Assembly (NCBI GenBank): GCA_031581485.1
Contig: JAVLBA010000077.1
Span: forward strand, 1 to 10,526
Origin: BM506 sp031581485
GTDB lineage: Bacteria > Desulfobacterota > Desulfobulbia > Desulfobulbales > SURF-16
Reading direction: 5' to 3'
DNA length: 10,526 bases
Shown: in pieces, positions 1 to 7,647 of the stretch
How positions within the stretch are numbered: position 1 is the first letter of the stretch
Layout: each line of letters starts with the position of its first letter
The notes under the pieces: model-generated
Seen by the model: only the letters and a program-made list of their open reading frames with translations
Told to the model about the DNA's origin: nothing
The model's database searches: none
Translations under genes and position numbers: made by a program

Positions 1-597
1 GCCATTTCCCGGCGAACAGGGATCAATTATGCGCCGGCCTGGGCGCCGAACCAATCCTTTCTCATCGCGACCTTAAGCAAAGATGGTAATCCTGATCTGT
101 ATAAAATGGACCTAAGCGGTCACATCCAAAAAAGATTAACCGTCAATAACGGCATTAATGTCTCCCCCTCTTTCTCCCCGGACGGCAGCCAGATCGCCTT
201 TGTCTCCGATCGTACCGGTGAGCCGCAAATCTATCTCATGGAGGTGACCACCGGCCGCACCCAACGTCTCACCTATGAGGGCAGAGAAAACACCACGCCC
301 AACTGGTCTCCTGACGGTGAATGGATCGCCTATACCGGGTACGGCGATAACGGCTACCAGATTTACAAGATGAAGGCTCGTCCCGGGGGCACCCCCATCC
401 AGCTCACCGCCTCCTGGGGCAGCCACGAGTCTCCCACCTGGTCGCCGGATTCGCGGCAGATCGCCTTTACGAGAACCAGAAATGGCGAAAGCAAGCTCTG
501 CACCATAACCAGCGAAGGCCAGTGGCTGCAGGAGCTCTTCACCCTGGCCGGCAATCAATCAAGCCCCCAATGGTCGCAAAGGTTGAAATTTTACTAA
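1..597 (+). CDS. tolB: TolB, periplasmic beta-propeller of the Tol-Pal system (3' part)
   Basis: The open frame enters from the left edge with no start in the window, so this is the C-terminal 198 residues of TolB. It shows repeated WD40/PD40-type blades: GINYAPAWAPNQ, SPSFSPDGSQIAFVSDR, TPNWSPDGEWIAYTG and SPTWSPDSRQIAFTR, each followed by an IY/LY-type strand. The closing SPQWS sits a few residues before the stop (TAA 595-597). TolB is a periplasmic protein that binds Pal and links the inner-membrane TolQRA motor to the outer membrane during division. The next gene on the same strand is a CpoB/YbgF-like lipoprotein, which supports a Tol operon rather than a stray PD40 protein. Its own signal peptide and N-terminal domain lie outside the window. 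Whether tolQRA lie upstream cannot be seen. Confidence 0.93.
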   Translation, partial: AISRRTGINYAPAWAPNQSFLIATLSKDGNPDLYKMDLSGHIQKRLTVNNGINVSPSFSPDGSQIAFVSDRTGEPQIYLMEVTTGRTQRLTYEGRENTTPNWSPDGEWIAYTGYGDNGYQIYKMKARPGGTPIQLTASWGSHESPTWSPDSRQIAFTRTRNGESKLCTITSEGQWLQELFTLAGNQSSPQWSQRLKFY

Positions 598-645
598 TTG
601 TCAGGTAGGACCTTATTGATCCAGCAATCCACCTCAGCCCACCTA

Positions 646-1695
646 ATGAATGTTATGATAAAGAAACTTTTCCTGCCCGCTCTTCTTCTTACCGTGGTTC
701 CTCTTCTTTCAGGCTGTGTCACAGATCAGCAATTCCGGAATCTCCAATTCAACGTCCAGAACCAGGATAACCGGCTGGTGGAGATGGAACATCAGCTGGA
801 CCAGGTAGCAAGCGGCGGCACCAATGCCTCCCAATCCATGCAGAAACAGCAGGCCTCCATAGCTGCAGACATTGAGCGCCTCTCCACCGATATTCTGCAG
901 ATAAAGGGGCAGCTTGATGAAGCCAAACATGTGAGCAGGTCCTTGCAGGAGGACAATCTCCGCCTGCAGCAAGAACTGGACAACAGGCTGCTCAATCTTG
1001 AGGCAAACTTCCAGAGCAATGGCGCCAGGATTGCCGAACTCAAGGAAAACATCAGGGCCATCAAGACCCAGATGAGTGCAGAGGATGAGCAGCGGGCCCA
1101 GGAGGCATTACGGAGTGCCCAACAGGCGCAGAAAAGGGCTGCCGCCGCGGCAAAAGCCGCAGCCAGCGCCCAGGCCGCTACTGCCGTGACTCCCGCCACG
1201 CCGACCAAGGAGCTCACGCCGCGCCAGCATAAAGAGAAAAAGGAAGATGCGCCCGCCGCCCCCACGGTCAGCACCGCAAAATCCCCGACAGAGAGTCCCT
1301 CTGCCCCCACCACAGACAAAAGCCCGGCAGAAACAGTGTATGACCGCGGCCTCGGCCAGTACCGCAGTGATGACTACAAGGGGGCCATCAAAACCTTCAC
1401 CTCTTTTCTCGACAGCCACAAGGAGCATAAACTGCTGCCCAATGCCCGTTACTGGCTCGGGGCCAGCCTTTTAAAGAATGGCGACTACAGCGGCGCGGTT
1501 CTGGAATTCCAAAATATCGTTGCCGATTACCCCGGTCACCCCAAGGCGCCTGATGCCTTGCTGCAACAGGCCAAGGCCTTTGAACATTTCGGTGATATAA
1601 TGGTGCAGAAGAAACTGTACAAGGATGTGTTGACCTATTATCCAGACTCGGAACAGGCCAGCAAGGCCAAAGTGCTCTTGGAGAAACTCCAGTAG
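646..1695 (+). CDS. cpoB: CpoB/YbgF-like Tol-associated lipoprotein with coiled coil and TPRs
   Basis: Counting from ATG 646 the protein has 349 residues. It starts with a lipoprotein signal (IKK, hydrophobic stretch, lipobox LLSGC with Cys24); the residue after Cys is Val, so outer-membrane sorting is expected. Residues 30-160 are rich in heptad-like L/I/Q/E pattern (coiled coil). Residues 164-227 are an Ala/Pro/Lys/Thr linker. Residues 228-349 carry the YbgF-type TPR domain (YKGAIKTFTSFLD, NARYWLGASL, YSGAVLEFQNIVADYPGHPKA, YYPDSEQASKA). In E. coli CpoB is a soluble periplasmic trimer that couples TolA to PBP1B; lipidated forms are common in deltaproteobacteria. The gene follows tolB directly. 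The start is uncertain: TTG 598 keeps the frame open right after the tolB stop, TTG 616 has an AGGTAGGA 5 bases upstream, and ATG 655 gives the most compact signal peptide. No pal gene lies between it and tolB. Confidence 0.85.
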   Translation: MNVMIKKLFLPALLLTVVPLLSGCVTDQQFRNLQFNVQNQDNRLVEMEHQLDQVASGGTNASQSMQKQQASIAADIERLSTDILQIKGQLDEAKHVSRSLQEDNLRLQQELDNRLLNLEANFQSNGARIAELKENIRAIKTQMSAEDEQRAQEALRSAQQAQKRAAAAAKAAASAQAATAVTPATPTKELTPRQHKEKKEDAPAAPTVSTAKSPTESPSAPTTDKSPAETVYDRGLGQYRSDDYKGAIKTFTSFLDSHKEHKLLPNARYWLGASLLKNGDYSGAVLEFQNIVADYPGHPKAPDALLQQAKAFEHFGDIMVQKKLYKDVLTYYPDSEQASKAKVLLEKLQ

Positions 1696-1767
1696 AAGGC
1701 CGCGGCCTTTCATCCTGGAGGAGGTCAAGCAAGGAAAAAACCTGTTATCTGTTTTGTCTGGTAACGG

Positions 1768-1820
1768 CCAATAAAAAAAGGCGTATTCACTTTGAAAAGT
1801 GAATACGCCTTTTTTATTGG
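1768..1820. terminator. Bidirectional Rho-independent terminator
   Basis: A long inverted repeat pairs 1768-1792 with 1797-1820, with one bulged base in the A/T run and a 4-base loop. GC-rich pairs (GGCGTATTCAC / GTGAATACGCC) sit next to an A7 run on one side and a T6 run on the other, so either strand yields a hairpin followed by a U tract. It lies between the end of cpoB (1695) and the end of ppsA (1842), which converge, so it probably stops both transcripts. Confidence 0.9.
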
Positions 1821-1841
1821 ACCAGCCGGGGAAAGAGCAGA

Positions 1842-4286
1842 TCAGGGGGCAATTCCCATCTCTTTTTCCTTCTCATGCACGGCCAGCCTGGTTTTGATGG
1901 CAGTATCAGGAATAAGACTCATGGAATCGATGCCCAGCTCAACCAGAAAGGTGGCAAAATCGGGGAAGTCAGAGGGACCCTGACCGCAGATACCGATCTT
2001 CCGGCCCCGCCGTTTGGCAGTGGCAATAACCATGCGGATCATATCCTTTACCGCGTCATTACGCTCATCCGCAATACCGGCGATGATACCGGAGTCGCGG
2101 TCAAGGCCGTAGGTCAACTGGGTCAGATCATTGGAGCCGATGGAGAAACCGTCAAAGATGTCGGCAAAGGCATCGGCAGAGATAACATTACTGGGGATCT
2201 CACACATAACGTAGATCTCCAGACCGTTTTCACCCTGAACCAGGCCGCACTCCCTCAGGACCTCGATCACCTTCTTGCCCTCTTCCGGTGTCCGGCAGAA
2301 CGGCACCATGAGCTTGATGTTGTTGAGTCCCATGTCGTTGCGGGCCTTTTTCAGGCCTTCGCACTCAAGCTCAAAAGCGGGCCGATATTTAGGATCATAA
2401 TAGCGGGAAGCACCACGCCAGCCGATCATGGGATTTTCTTCCTGGGGCTCATAGAAATGGCCGCCCACCAGATTGGCGTACTCGTTACTCTTGAAGTCAG
2501 AAAGACGGACAATCACATCCTTGGGATAGAAGCCGGCGGCAATACGGCCAACCCCCTCGGCAACCTTGTCGATGAAAAACTGTTTCTTGTCGGCATAGGC
2601 ACCGGTGCGCTCCTCGATTTTCTTGGCCACGGCCTGCTTCTCAGGATCATCGGAGTTTTTCAGCTCCTCGTAATTCATGAGAGCAAGGGGATGAATACCG
2701 ATATGGGAGTTGATAATGAACTCCTCACGGGCCAGGCCCACCCCGTCATTGGGGATCTGACATTCGGTGAAGGCCTTTTCAGGGATCCCGACATTCATCA
2801 TGATCTTGGTCTTGGTCTCAGGCACCTCGCCCAGATCGAGCGTCTCAATATCATAGGCAAGAATGCCGTTGTAGACATACCCGGTCTCGCCCTCGGCCGA
2901 GGAAACCGTGATATCCTGACCATCCTTGATCAGCTTGGAGCCGTTCTTGGTGCCGATAACGCAGGGGATGCCCAGTTCGCGGGAAATAATAGCGGCATGG
3001 CAGGTACGGCCGCCGCGGTTGGTGACGATGGCACCGGCGATCTTCATGATCGGTTCCCAGTCGGGATCGGTCATATCCGTGACCAGGACCTCACCCTTCT
3101 TGAAGGTGTGGATATCCTTGGCCTCATCGATGCAATGGGCAACGCCCTGGCCGATCTTGGTGCCCACGGCCAGACCCTCGACAATAACCGTACCGCCCAG
3201 CTCTTTGAGCTTATAGGTTTCCATGGTGCGCTTGGAGGCCTGGGAATGGACGGTCTCAGGACGGGCCTGGACGATAAAGAGGTTGCCGGTGCCCACCTTG
3301 ACGCCATCACCGTCCTTGGCCCACTCGATATCCATGGCCTTGCCGTAATGGTCTTCAATGATACAGGCCCACCGGGCAAGCTGGAGAATTTCATCATCAT
3401 TGACCACATAGGAGCTTTGTTCTTCAGGGGTGGTGGCGATATTGATGACCGGCTCAGCAGTGGCTGCATCATTGTCGTAGATCATCTTGATCTCTTTGGA
3501 GCCCAGACGCTTGGAGACAATGGGACGCTTGCCCTCTTTCAGGGTCGGCTTAAAGACGAAATACTCATCAGGATCCACTGCCCCCTGCACGACGTTTTCG
3601 CCAAGACCCCAGGAGCCGGTGACAAAGACGGCGTCCTGAAAACCGGATTCCGTATCAATGGAGAATATAACGCCTGAGGAGGCGGAGTCGGAACGAACCA
3701 TCTTCTGGATGGTGATGGAGAGGTAGACGTCGAACTGACCATAGCCCTGGTGCTTGCGATAGGAGATGGCCCGGTTGGTAAAGAGGGAGGCAAAACATTT
3801 CCGGCAATTTTCAATGATGTTTTCATAGCCGTGGATGTTGAGATAGGTCTCCTGCTGGCCGGCAAAAGAGGCGTCAGGAAGATCCTCAGCCGTGGCCGAG
3901 GAACGGACAGCCACGTCAACATTCTTGCCATACTCGGCCTCCATCGTCTGGTACGCTTCAACAATGGCATCACGGAGATCAGCCGGGAATTTGGCATGAC
4001 GAATGATATCACGGCATTTCTCCCCGCGCTCGGCAAGATTGCGCATGTCCTCCGTATCCAGATCGGCAAGGACCTCCTCGATCTCATCGGCGATACCCGC
4101 ATGTTTCAGCAGATAACGATAGGCATAGGCCGTAATGGCAAAGCCATGGGGGATGGCGACACCTTTGGAGGTGAGATGTTGATACATCTCGCCCAGGGAG
4201 GCATTTTTGCCACCAACCAGGGGAACATCTTCAATGCCGATTTCATCAAACCAGAGGATGAGGGCCTCGTCATGCTTCTCTGCCAT
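1842..4286 (-). CDS. ppsA: Phosphoenolpyruvate synthase (pyruvate, water dikinase)
   Basis: At 814 residues it is close to the usual size of PpsA (about 790 in E. coli). It converts pyruvate, ATP and water to PEP, AMP and phosphate in the cytoplasm, the entry to gluconeogenesis. The N-terminal ATP-grasp-like domain has GGKNASLGEM (25-34) and VRSSATAEDLPDASFAGQ (127-144). The swivelling phosphohistidine domain has GGRTCHAAI with catalytic His430. The C-terminal PEP/pyruvate TIM barrel has GSNDLTQLTYGLDRD (717-731) and the catalytic GICGQGPSD with Cys767. All key residues are present. The GICGQ.PSD signature and domain order separate it from PPDK and from PTS enzyme I. ATG 4286 is preceded by AGGAGT at 4294-4299, 7 bases away, and by a near-consensus promoter at 4356-4384. 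The gene appears monocistronic, between that promoter and the terminator at 1768-1820. A regulatory kinase/phosphatase (PpsR type) is not seen here. Confidence 0.97.
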   Translation of the reverse strand: MAEKHDEALILWFDEIGIEDVPLVGGKNASLGEMYQHLTSKGVAIPHGFAITAYAYRYLLKHAGIADEIEEVLADLDTEDMRNLAERGEKCRDIIRHAKFPADLRDAIVEAYQTMEAEYGKNVDVAVRSSATAEDLPDASFAGQQETYLNIHGYENIIENCRKCFASLFTNRAISYRKHQGYGQFDVYLSITIQKMVRSDSASSGVIFSIDTESGFQDAVFVTGSWGLGENVVQGAVDPDEYFVFKPTLKEGKRPIVSKRLGSKEIKMIYDNDAATAEPVINIATTPEEQSSYVVNDDEILQLARWACIIEDHYGKAMDIEWAKDGDGVKVGTGNLFIVQARPETVHSQASKRTMETYKLKELGGTVIVEGLAVGTKIGQGVAHCIDEAKDIHTFKKGEVLVTDMTDPDWEPIMKIAGAIVTNRGGRTCHAAIISRELGIPCVIGTKNGSKLIKDGQDITVSSAEGETGYVYNGILAYDIETLDLGEVPETKTKIMMNVGIPEKAFTECQIPNDGVGLAREEFIINSHIGIHPLALMNYEELKNSDDPEKQAVAKKIEERTGAYADKKQFFIDKVAEGVGRIAAGFYPKDVIVRLSDFKSNEYANLVGGHFYEPQEENPMIGWRGASRYYDPKYRPAFELECEGLKKARNDMGLNNIKLMVPFCRTPEEGKKVIEVLRECGLVQGENGLEIYVMCEIPSNVISADAFADIFDGFSIGSNDLTQLTYGLDRDSGIIAGIADERNDAVKDMIRMVIATAKRRGRKIGICGQGPSDFPDFATFLVELGIDSMSLIPDTAIKTRLAVHEKEKEMGIAP

Positions 4287-4355
4287 TTCGTCTACTCCTG
4301 AAAAAAGTTGAATTTATACAAAAGAGATATTGCTTAAAGATTGGCTAAAACAAAA

Positions 4356-4384
4356 ATTATAGCGAGATGAAAAAAGGATGTAAA
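4356..4384 (-). promoter_or_regulatory. Sigma-70-type promoter of ppsA
   Basis: On the minus strand TTTACA (4384-4379) is followed by exactly 17 bases and then TATAAT (4361-4356). That is 11 of 12 consensus bases at optimal spacing. Predicted transcription starts near 4349, giving a leader of about 62 bases before the ppsA ATG at 4286. The prediction rests on sequence only. Confidence 0.75.
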
Positions 4385-4558
4385 GCAGTGTTGCCAGCAT
4401 GTGGAGAGATGGTGACAAAATCTCTTCTATCATTGAGAAAAGAATACCTTTCCTATAGCTAATCTCAGCCACCAGGTCAAGCCAAACCTTCCGAAACCAT
4501 TGAGTTTTCAAGTGGCTGGGGCAGCTGGCCGATTCAAAAAAAAATAATCACAAATTTT

Positions 4559-4587
4559 TTTACTTTGTTTTCGGGAAGTTATAAAAT
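4559..4587 (+). promoter_or_regulatory. Candidate promoter for pgm
   Basis: TTTACT (4559-4564), 17 bases, then TAAAAT (4582-4587), preceded by an AT-rich stretch at 4536-4558 that could act as an UP-like element. Use of this promoter would leave a leader of roughly 200 bases. The boxes are moderate matches, so this is a candidate only. Confidence 0.4.
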
Positions 4588-4796
4588 GAATATTCCGGCT
4601 GCTCCCCTTACCCGGAAAGCATTAGCCTTTAAAGGCCTTTTTTCAGGTATTTTATTGCCAAGGCACCCCGAGTGAGGGAGGAACATAACTGCCTGCCCCC
4701 CCGGTTTTGCAGCCGCAGAGACACCCTGCTTTTGCAGCGATGACAACGACACAATAAGCCCCTTCTTTTTCCCCTCTTACTCATCAGGACAGTGCA

Positions 4797-6521
4797 ATGA
4801 CAGCAGAGCATGTAGAGCAACTTCTGGACCAATTAGAGCAGGGCGGTCATGCCGACCATGATTATTTCCAGGTCATAAAAGAGCTGGTGGTTCAACGCAA
4901 CCAGACAGAGCCTGCTTCCGCCCCCCACCTCTTCTGGCAGCAGAAAATCGATCTTGTCTACGCCAAGGTTGCAGACGAAATCAAGACAAACACCAGCCCT
5001 CCCCTTTCCCCTGTAAAATTCGGCACTTCCGGCTGGCGCGGCATCATCGGCAAGGACATCAATGTCCACACCGTCAAACTGGTCACCCGGGCCATTGCCC
5101 AGATCTATCTCGATCTCCAGCAGAGTCAGGAACTGGCCGGCGACTTAGGGATCACCTCCCTGGATCAGGCTCGCAGCCGCGGTGCTGTCATCGGCTTTGA
5201 TAATCGTTTCGGCAACCCTCTGTATGGCCAGGTTGCCTGCGACGTGCTCACCTCCCTGGGTTTTACCGTCTATTTTGCCGGCGAATCCACCACCGGGGTC
5301 CTCTCCGCCGCAGTGCTTGAGCTTGGTGCCGCCTTTTCCATCAATCTCACCCCCAGCCATAACCCCCTGGAATACGCAGGTTTCAAATATAACCCTGCTG
5401 ACGGCGGACCAGCTGCCCATATCCTCACCAGCCGTATCACCGAACTGACCCAGACCTTTATCCAGCGCCAGGCCGACTTTGAACCAACTCCCAACCCAGC
5501 CCTGGTGAAAGAGTGTGACTCCCTGGCCCTCTGGCTGGCGCTCATCAAGAAAAACAGGCAGAGGCACGGCCTAGACTTTGAGGCCATCATGAAGAAGGTG
5601 GCCGCCAATGATAATGTCATCCTGGCAGTGGATTGTGTGCATGGCGCGACCCGGGTGCACCTGGACCGGCTCCTGGCCCTGGTGCCGCCGGAGAGGGTGG
5701 TGAAAATCAGAAACAGCCCTGACCCCACCTTCGGAGGAGTGGCGCCTGAACCTTCCACGGCCAATATGGCCCAGCTGAGGGCAGAATTAAACAGACGGCC
5801 CCAGCCCCTCAAGATCGGCGTCATCATGGATCCGGACGGGGACCGGATCCGCTTTACGGATGGGACCACGGACATAAACATGAATTTCTTCGGGGCCATG
5901 GCCTATCACTTTCTCCATGAGGAAAAGGGGAAGAAAGGCATGGTGGCCAAGACCGTTGCCACCAGCAATATGGCCAATGCCCTGGCCGCGGCCTTTGGGG
6001 AAGAGATTTTTGAGCCCAAGGTAGGCTTTAAGGAATTCAGGCCGGTGATAAACAGGGCCCTGGTCTGTTTTGAAGAGTCAGACGGCATCACGGTGATCGG
6101 CCACACCCCGGAAAAAGATGCCTACGTGGGCCTGGTCCTGGCCCTGGACATGGTCTTAAGCCGCCGCCAGAATCTGGGCGACTATCTGCAGGAGATCGCG
6201 CACCAATACGGTTTCTTTTTCCCGGCCAAAGACGGCGTAACGGTGAGCCGGCAGGGAGCGGCCCTCCAGAGGGACCTGGACCAGTTAAAGAAATATGGCA
6301 GGGGAAGCTCCCTGATGATTGGCGCTGAACAAAAAAAGATAACGGAGGTGATAGATATTGATGGCCTCAAACTCATTTTTGAGGATCAGAGCTGGCTGCT
6401 GATCAGGCCCTCTGGGACCGAGCCCAAGGTCCGTTTTTATGTGGAATCAAGGACGGAGAGCGGCAAGAACGACCTTTTTGAGGCAGCCAAGGCCATGCTG
6501 ACGGAAATAGGGCTCCTCTAA
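4797..6521 (+). CDS. pgm: Phosphoglucomutase (alpha-D-phosphohexomutase family)
   Basis: The 574-residue protein has the four signature loops of the family. These are KFGTSGWRG (74-82), the phosphoserine loop TPSHNP with Ser187, the Mg2+ loop DPDGDR with Asp345/347/349, and the phosphate-binding RPSGTEPKVR (537-546). The sugar-binding loop reads EESDGI (426-431). The TPSHNP form followed by KYNPADGGPA resembles E. coli Pgm rather than the TASHNP phosphomannomutase/PgcA type, and the N-terminal helical extension and length also fit. It should interconvert glucose-1-phosphate and glucose-6-phosphate in the cytoplasm, feeding glycogen and envelope polysaccharides. Activity on mannose-phosphates cannot be excluded by eye. 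The start ATG 4797 has AGGA at 4786-4789, 7 bases upstream. Its stop TAA (6519-6521) overlaps the stop of the convergent cheV. Confidence 0.92.
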   Translation: MTAEHVEQLLDQLEQGGHADHDYFQVIKELVVQRNQTEPASAPHLFWQQKIDLVYAKVADEIKTNTSPPLSPVKFGTSGWRGIIGKDINVHTVKLVTRAIAQIYLDLQQSQELAGDLGITSLDQARSRGAVIGFDNRFGNPLYGQVACDVLTSLGFTVYFAGESTTGVLSAAVLELGAAFSINLTPSHNPLEYAGFKYNPADGGPAAHILTSRITELTQTFIQRQADFEPTPNPALVKECDSLALWLALIKKNRQRHGLDFEAIMKKVAANDNVILAVDCVHGATRVHLDRLLALVPPERVVKIRNSPDPTFGGVAPEPSTANMAQLRAELNRRPQPLKIGVIMDPDGDRIRFTDGTTDINMNFFGAMAYHFLHEEKGKKGMVAKTVATSNMANALAAAFGEEIFEPKVGFKEFRPVINRALVCFEESDGITVIGHTPEKDAYVGLVLALDMVLSRRQNLGDYLQEIAHQYGFFFPAKDGVTVSRQGAALQRDLDQLKKYGRGSSLMIGAEQKKITEVIDIDGLKLIFEDQSWLLIRPSGTEPKVRFYVESRTESGKNDLFEAAKAMLTEIGLL

Positions 6522-7513
6522 AGGCCCTCTTCATGCTCTTTGTCGGGATTCAAGCGGGCCACACAGGCCTCAAGCCGCTCAATCAGGGTGTCCAGCTCGG
6601 GCTTGGTCACCTGATCATCGGCGCCCACGGCAATGCCCCTTTTTTTGAGAGAATCATTGATCATGGAGGAAAAGAGGAGCACCGGGATCTTGCTGTAGGC
6701 AGGATTCTGCTTCACACGCAGACAAAAATGATGGCCATCCATGCGCGGCATCTCCAGATCAGAGATGATGGCCAGAACCTTTTTGTCCAGTTCTCCGGCG
6801 TGGCGCAGCGCTTCTAGATATTCCCAGGCATCCTGGCCGTCTGGATGGGCCGAGACATGAAAACCCGCTTTTTTCAGGGTACTGCTCAGCTGCATCAAGA
6901 TCACCCGGGAGTCATCGGCAATAACCACCTCTTTGGCATATTTTTCATCTATTAATGACGACTGTCTGTCGTCACGACTGGTGCGCATCACCATGGAGGG
7001 GTCAATCTCCGCGATAATCTTCTCAAAATCAATCATCTGGATGGTCTGGCTGCCGACCAGACAGATACCGGTGATGGAAGAATTGGCGGCAATGATCACC
7101 GGGGGAGGAGAGACCTGGCTCCAGGAGATGCGGTGCACCTTGTCGACCCCATGGGAAATAAACCCAAAGGCCTTGCCGTTGAGTTCCGCAACGATCACCA
7201 CGCATTTGCGGTCAAACTCCGGGGAGTGGTCAACCTGATAGCCGAAATATTCACCTATATCCACCAGGGGAATGGCGGCGTTACGCAGCAGAAAGAGCCC
7301 CCGGACACAGACAGGACTGTTAATTACCTCTGTAATATCAGTGGGTAATGCCACCAGCTCACGCACCTTGGCCGCATTGATACCAAAGGTGTTTTTGGTG
7401 CGTTTACCGCTATCGGGGTCAACGAACTCGAGATAAAAGGTAATGATCTCCAGTTCGTTGGTTCCGGTCTCTAAAAGGATTTTCCTCTGGGCAGAACTCT
7501 CTTGCTGACTCAT
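6518..7513 (-). CDS. cheV: CheV-type chemotaxis coupling protein (CheW domain + receiver)
   Basis: The 331-residue protein has two domains. Residues about 20-170 are CheW-like (FGINAAKVRELVALP, VRGLFLLRNAAIPLVDIGEYF, GFISHGVDKVHRISWSQV). Residues about 193-322 are a response-regulator receiver with acidic pocket Asp200/Asp201, phosphoacceptor Asp252 in SDLEMPRMDG, Ser282/283 in LLFSS, and Lys304 in TKPE. Every phosphorylation residue is present, so the receiver should be active. CheV couples chemoreceptors to CheA at the cytoplasmic array, and its phosphorylation by CheA is linked to adaptation. No other chemotaxis genes lie in the window, so it is an orphan here. ATG 7513 is preceded by AAGGAAG at 7522-7528. 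It lies 134 bases downstream of ubiA on the same strand and could be read through from it or from its own weak promoter. Its TAG (6518-6520) overlaps the pgm stop. Confidence 0.92.
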   Translation of the reverse strand: MSQQESSAQRKILLETGTNELEIITFYLEFVDPDSGKRTKNTFGINAAKVRELVALPTDITEVINSPVCVRGLFLLRNAAIPLVDIGEYFGYQVDHSPEFDRKCVVIVAELNGKAFGFISHGVDKVHRISWSQVSPPPVIIAANSSITGICLVGSQTIQMIDFEKIIAEIDPSMVMRTSRDDRQSSLIDEKYAKEVVIADDSRVILMQLSSTLKKAGFHVSAHPDGQDAWEYLEALRHAGELDKKVLAIISDLEMPRMDGHHFCLRVKQNPAYSKIPVLLFSSMINDSLKKRGIAVGADDQVTKPELDTLIERLEACVARLNPDKEHEEGL

Positions 7514-7552
7514 TTACAAAACTTCCTTCAAAGACTCTGGGCCTTTGTTGAG

Positions 7553-7581
7553 ATAACACCAATTAGGGAGAAGCAGATCAA
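7553..7581 (-). promoter_or_regulatory. Weak candidate promoter of cheV
   Basis: On the minus strand TTGATC (7581-7576), 17 bases, TGTTAT (7558-7553), each 4 of 6 to sigma-70 consensus. The -35 overlaps a dyad GATCA-ATA-TGATC (7576-7588) that could be an operator or chance. I saw no sigma-54 or sigma-28 motif upstream of cheV. Confidence 0.3.
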
Positions 7582-7622
7582 TATGATCATAAAAGAGGCC
7601 TGAAGGGCAATACAGAAATGGG

Positions 7623-7646
7623 CTGACCTCAAAAAAAAGAAGTCAG
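7623..7646 (-). terminator. Hairpin just after the ubiA stop (terminator-like, weak)
   Basis: CTGACCTC (7623-7630) and GAAGTCAG (7639-7646) pair over 8 positions with one mismatch (a G-U wobble in the minus-strand RNA), around a loop of eight A (eight U in the minus-strand RNA). It begins one base past the ubiA stop. The U tract is in the loop rather than after the stem, so termination is doubtful; it may only stabilise the transcript end. Confidence 0.3.
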
Positions 7647-7647
7647 T

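Larger units (their letters stand above)
4287..4796. other. Divergent intergenic region between ppsA and pgm
   Basis: This 510-base stretch has no convincing gene. The ppsA half (4287-4400) holds its Shine-Dalgarno and promoter. The middle, 4536-4561, is very AT-rich with an A tract and a T tract, next to a candidate plus-strand promoter. The rest, 4590-4796, would be a long pgm leader. It contains a possible stem AGGCA (4661-4665) / TGCCT (4690-4694) enclosing CCCC...GGG, and a 9-base direct repeat TTTTGCAGC at 4705-4713 and 4730-4738. I do not recognise any known riboswitch class in it. Confidence 0.6.

Noticed and set aside
1875..3677. 600-codon open frame on the plus strand, antisense to ppsA
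   Set aside because: It mirrors a highly conserved ppsA with biased codons, which often leaves an open antisense frame. The translation has no domain pattern and no good start signal.
4314..4511. Possible 65-residue minus-strand gene
   Set aside because: It begins with TTG without a Shine-Dalgarno and overlaps the near-consensus ppsA promoter.
4626..4645. Terminator GCCTTTAAAGGC followed by T6
   Set aside because: The stem is only three to four pairs once a loop is allowed, and no gene ends just before it.
4629..4832. Possible 67-residue Cys-rich minus-strand protein
   Set aside because: It begins with TTG inside pgm, has no ribosome-binding site, and its cysteines do not form a recognisable metal-binding pattern.
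4797..6521. Phosphoglucomutase with altered catalytic loop (TPSHNP instead of TASHNP)
   Set aside because: The TPSHNP form is normal for the E. coli Pgm subfamily, so it is not an anomaly.
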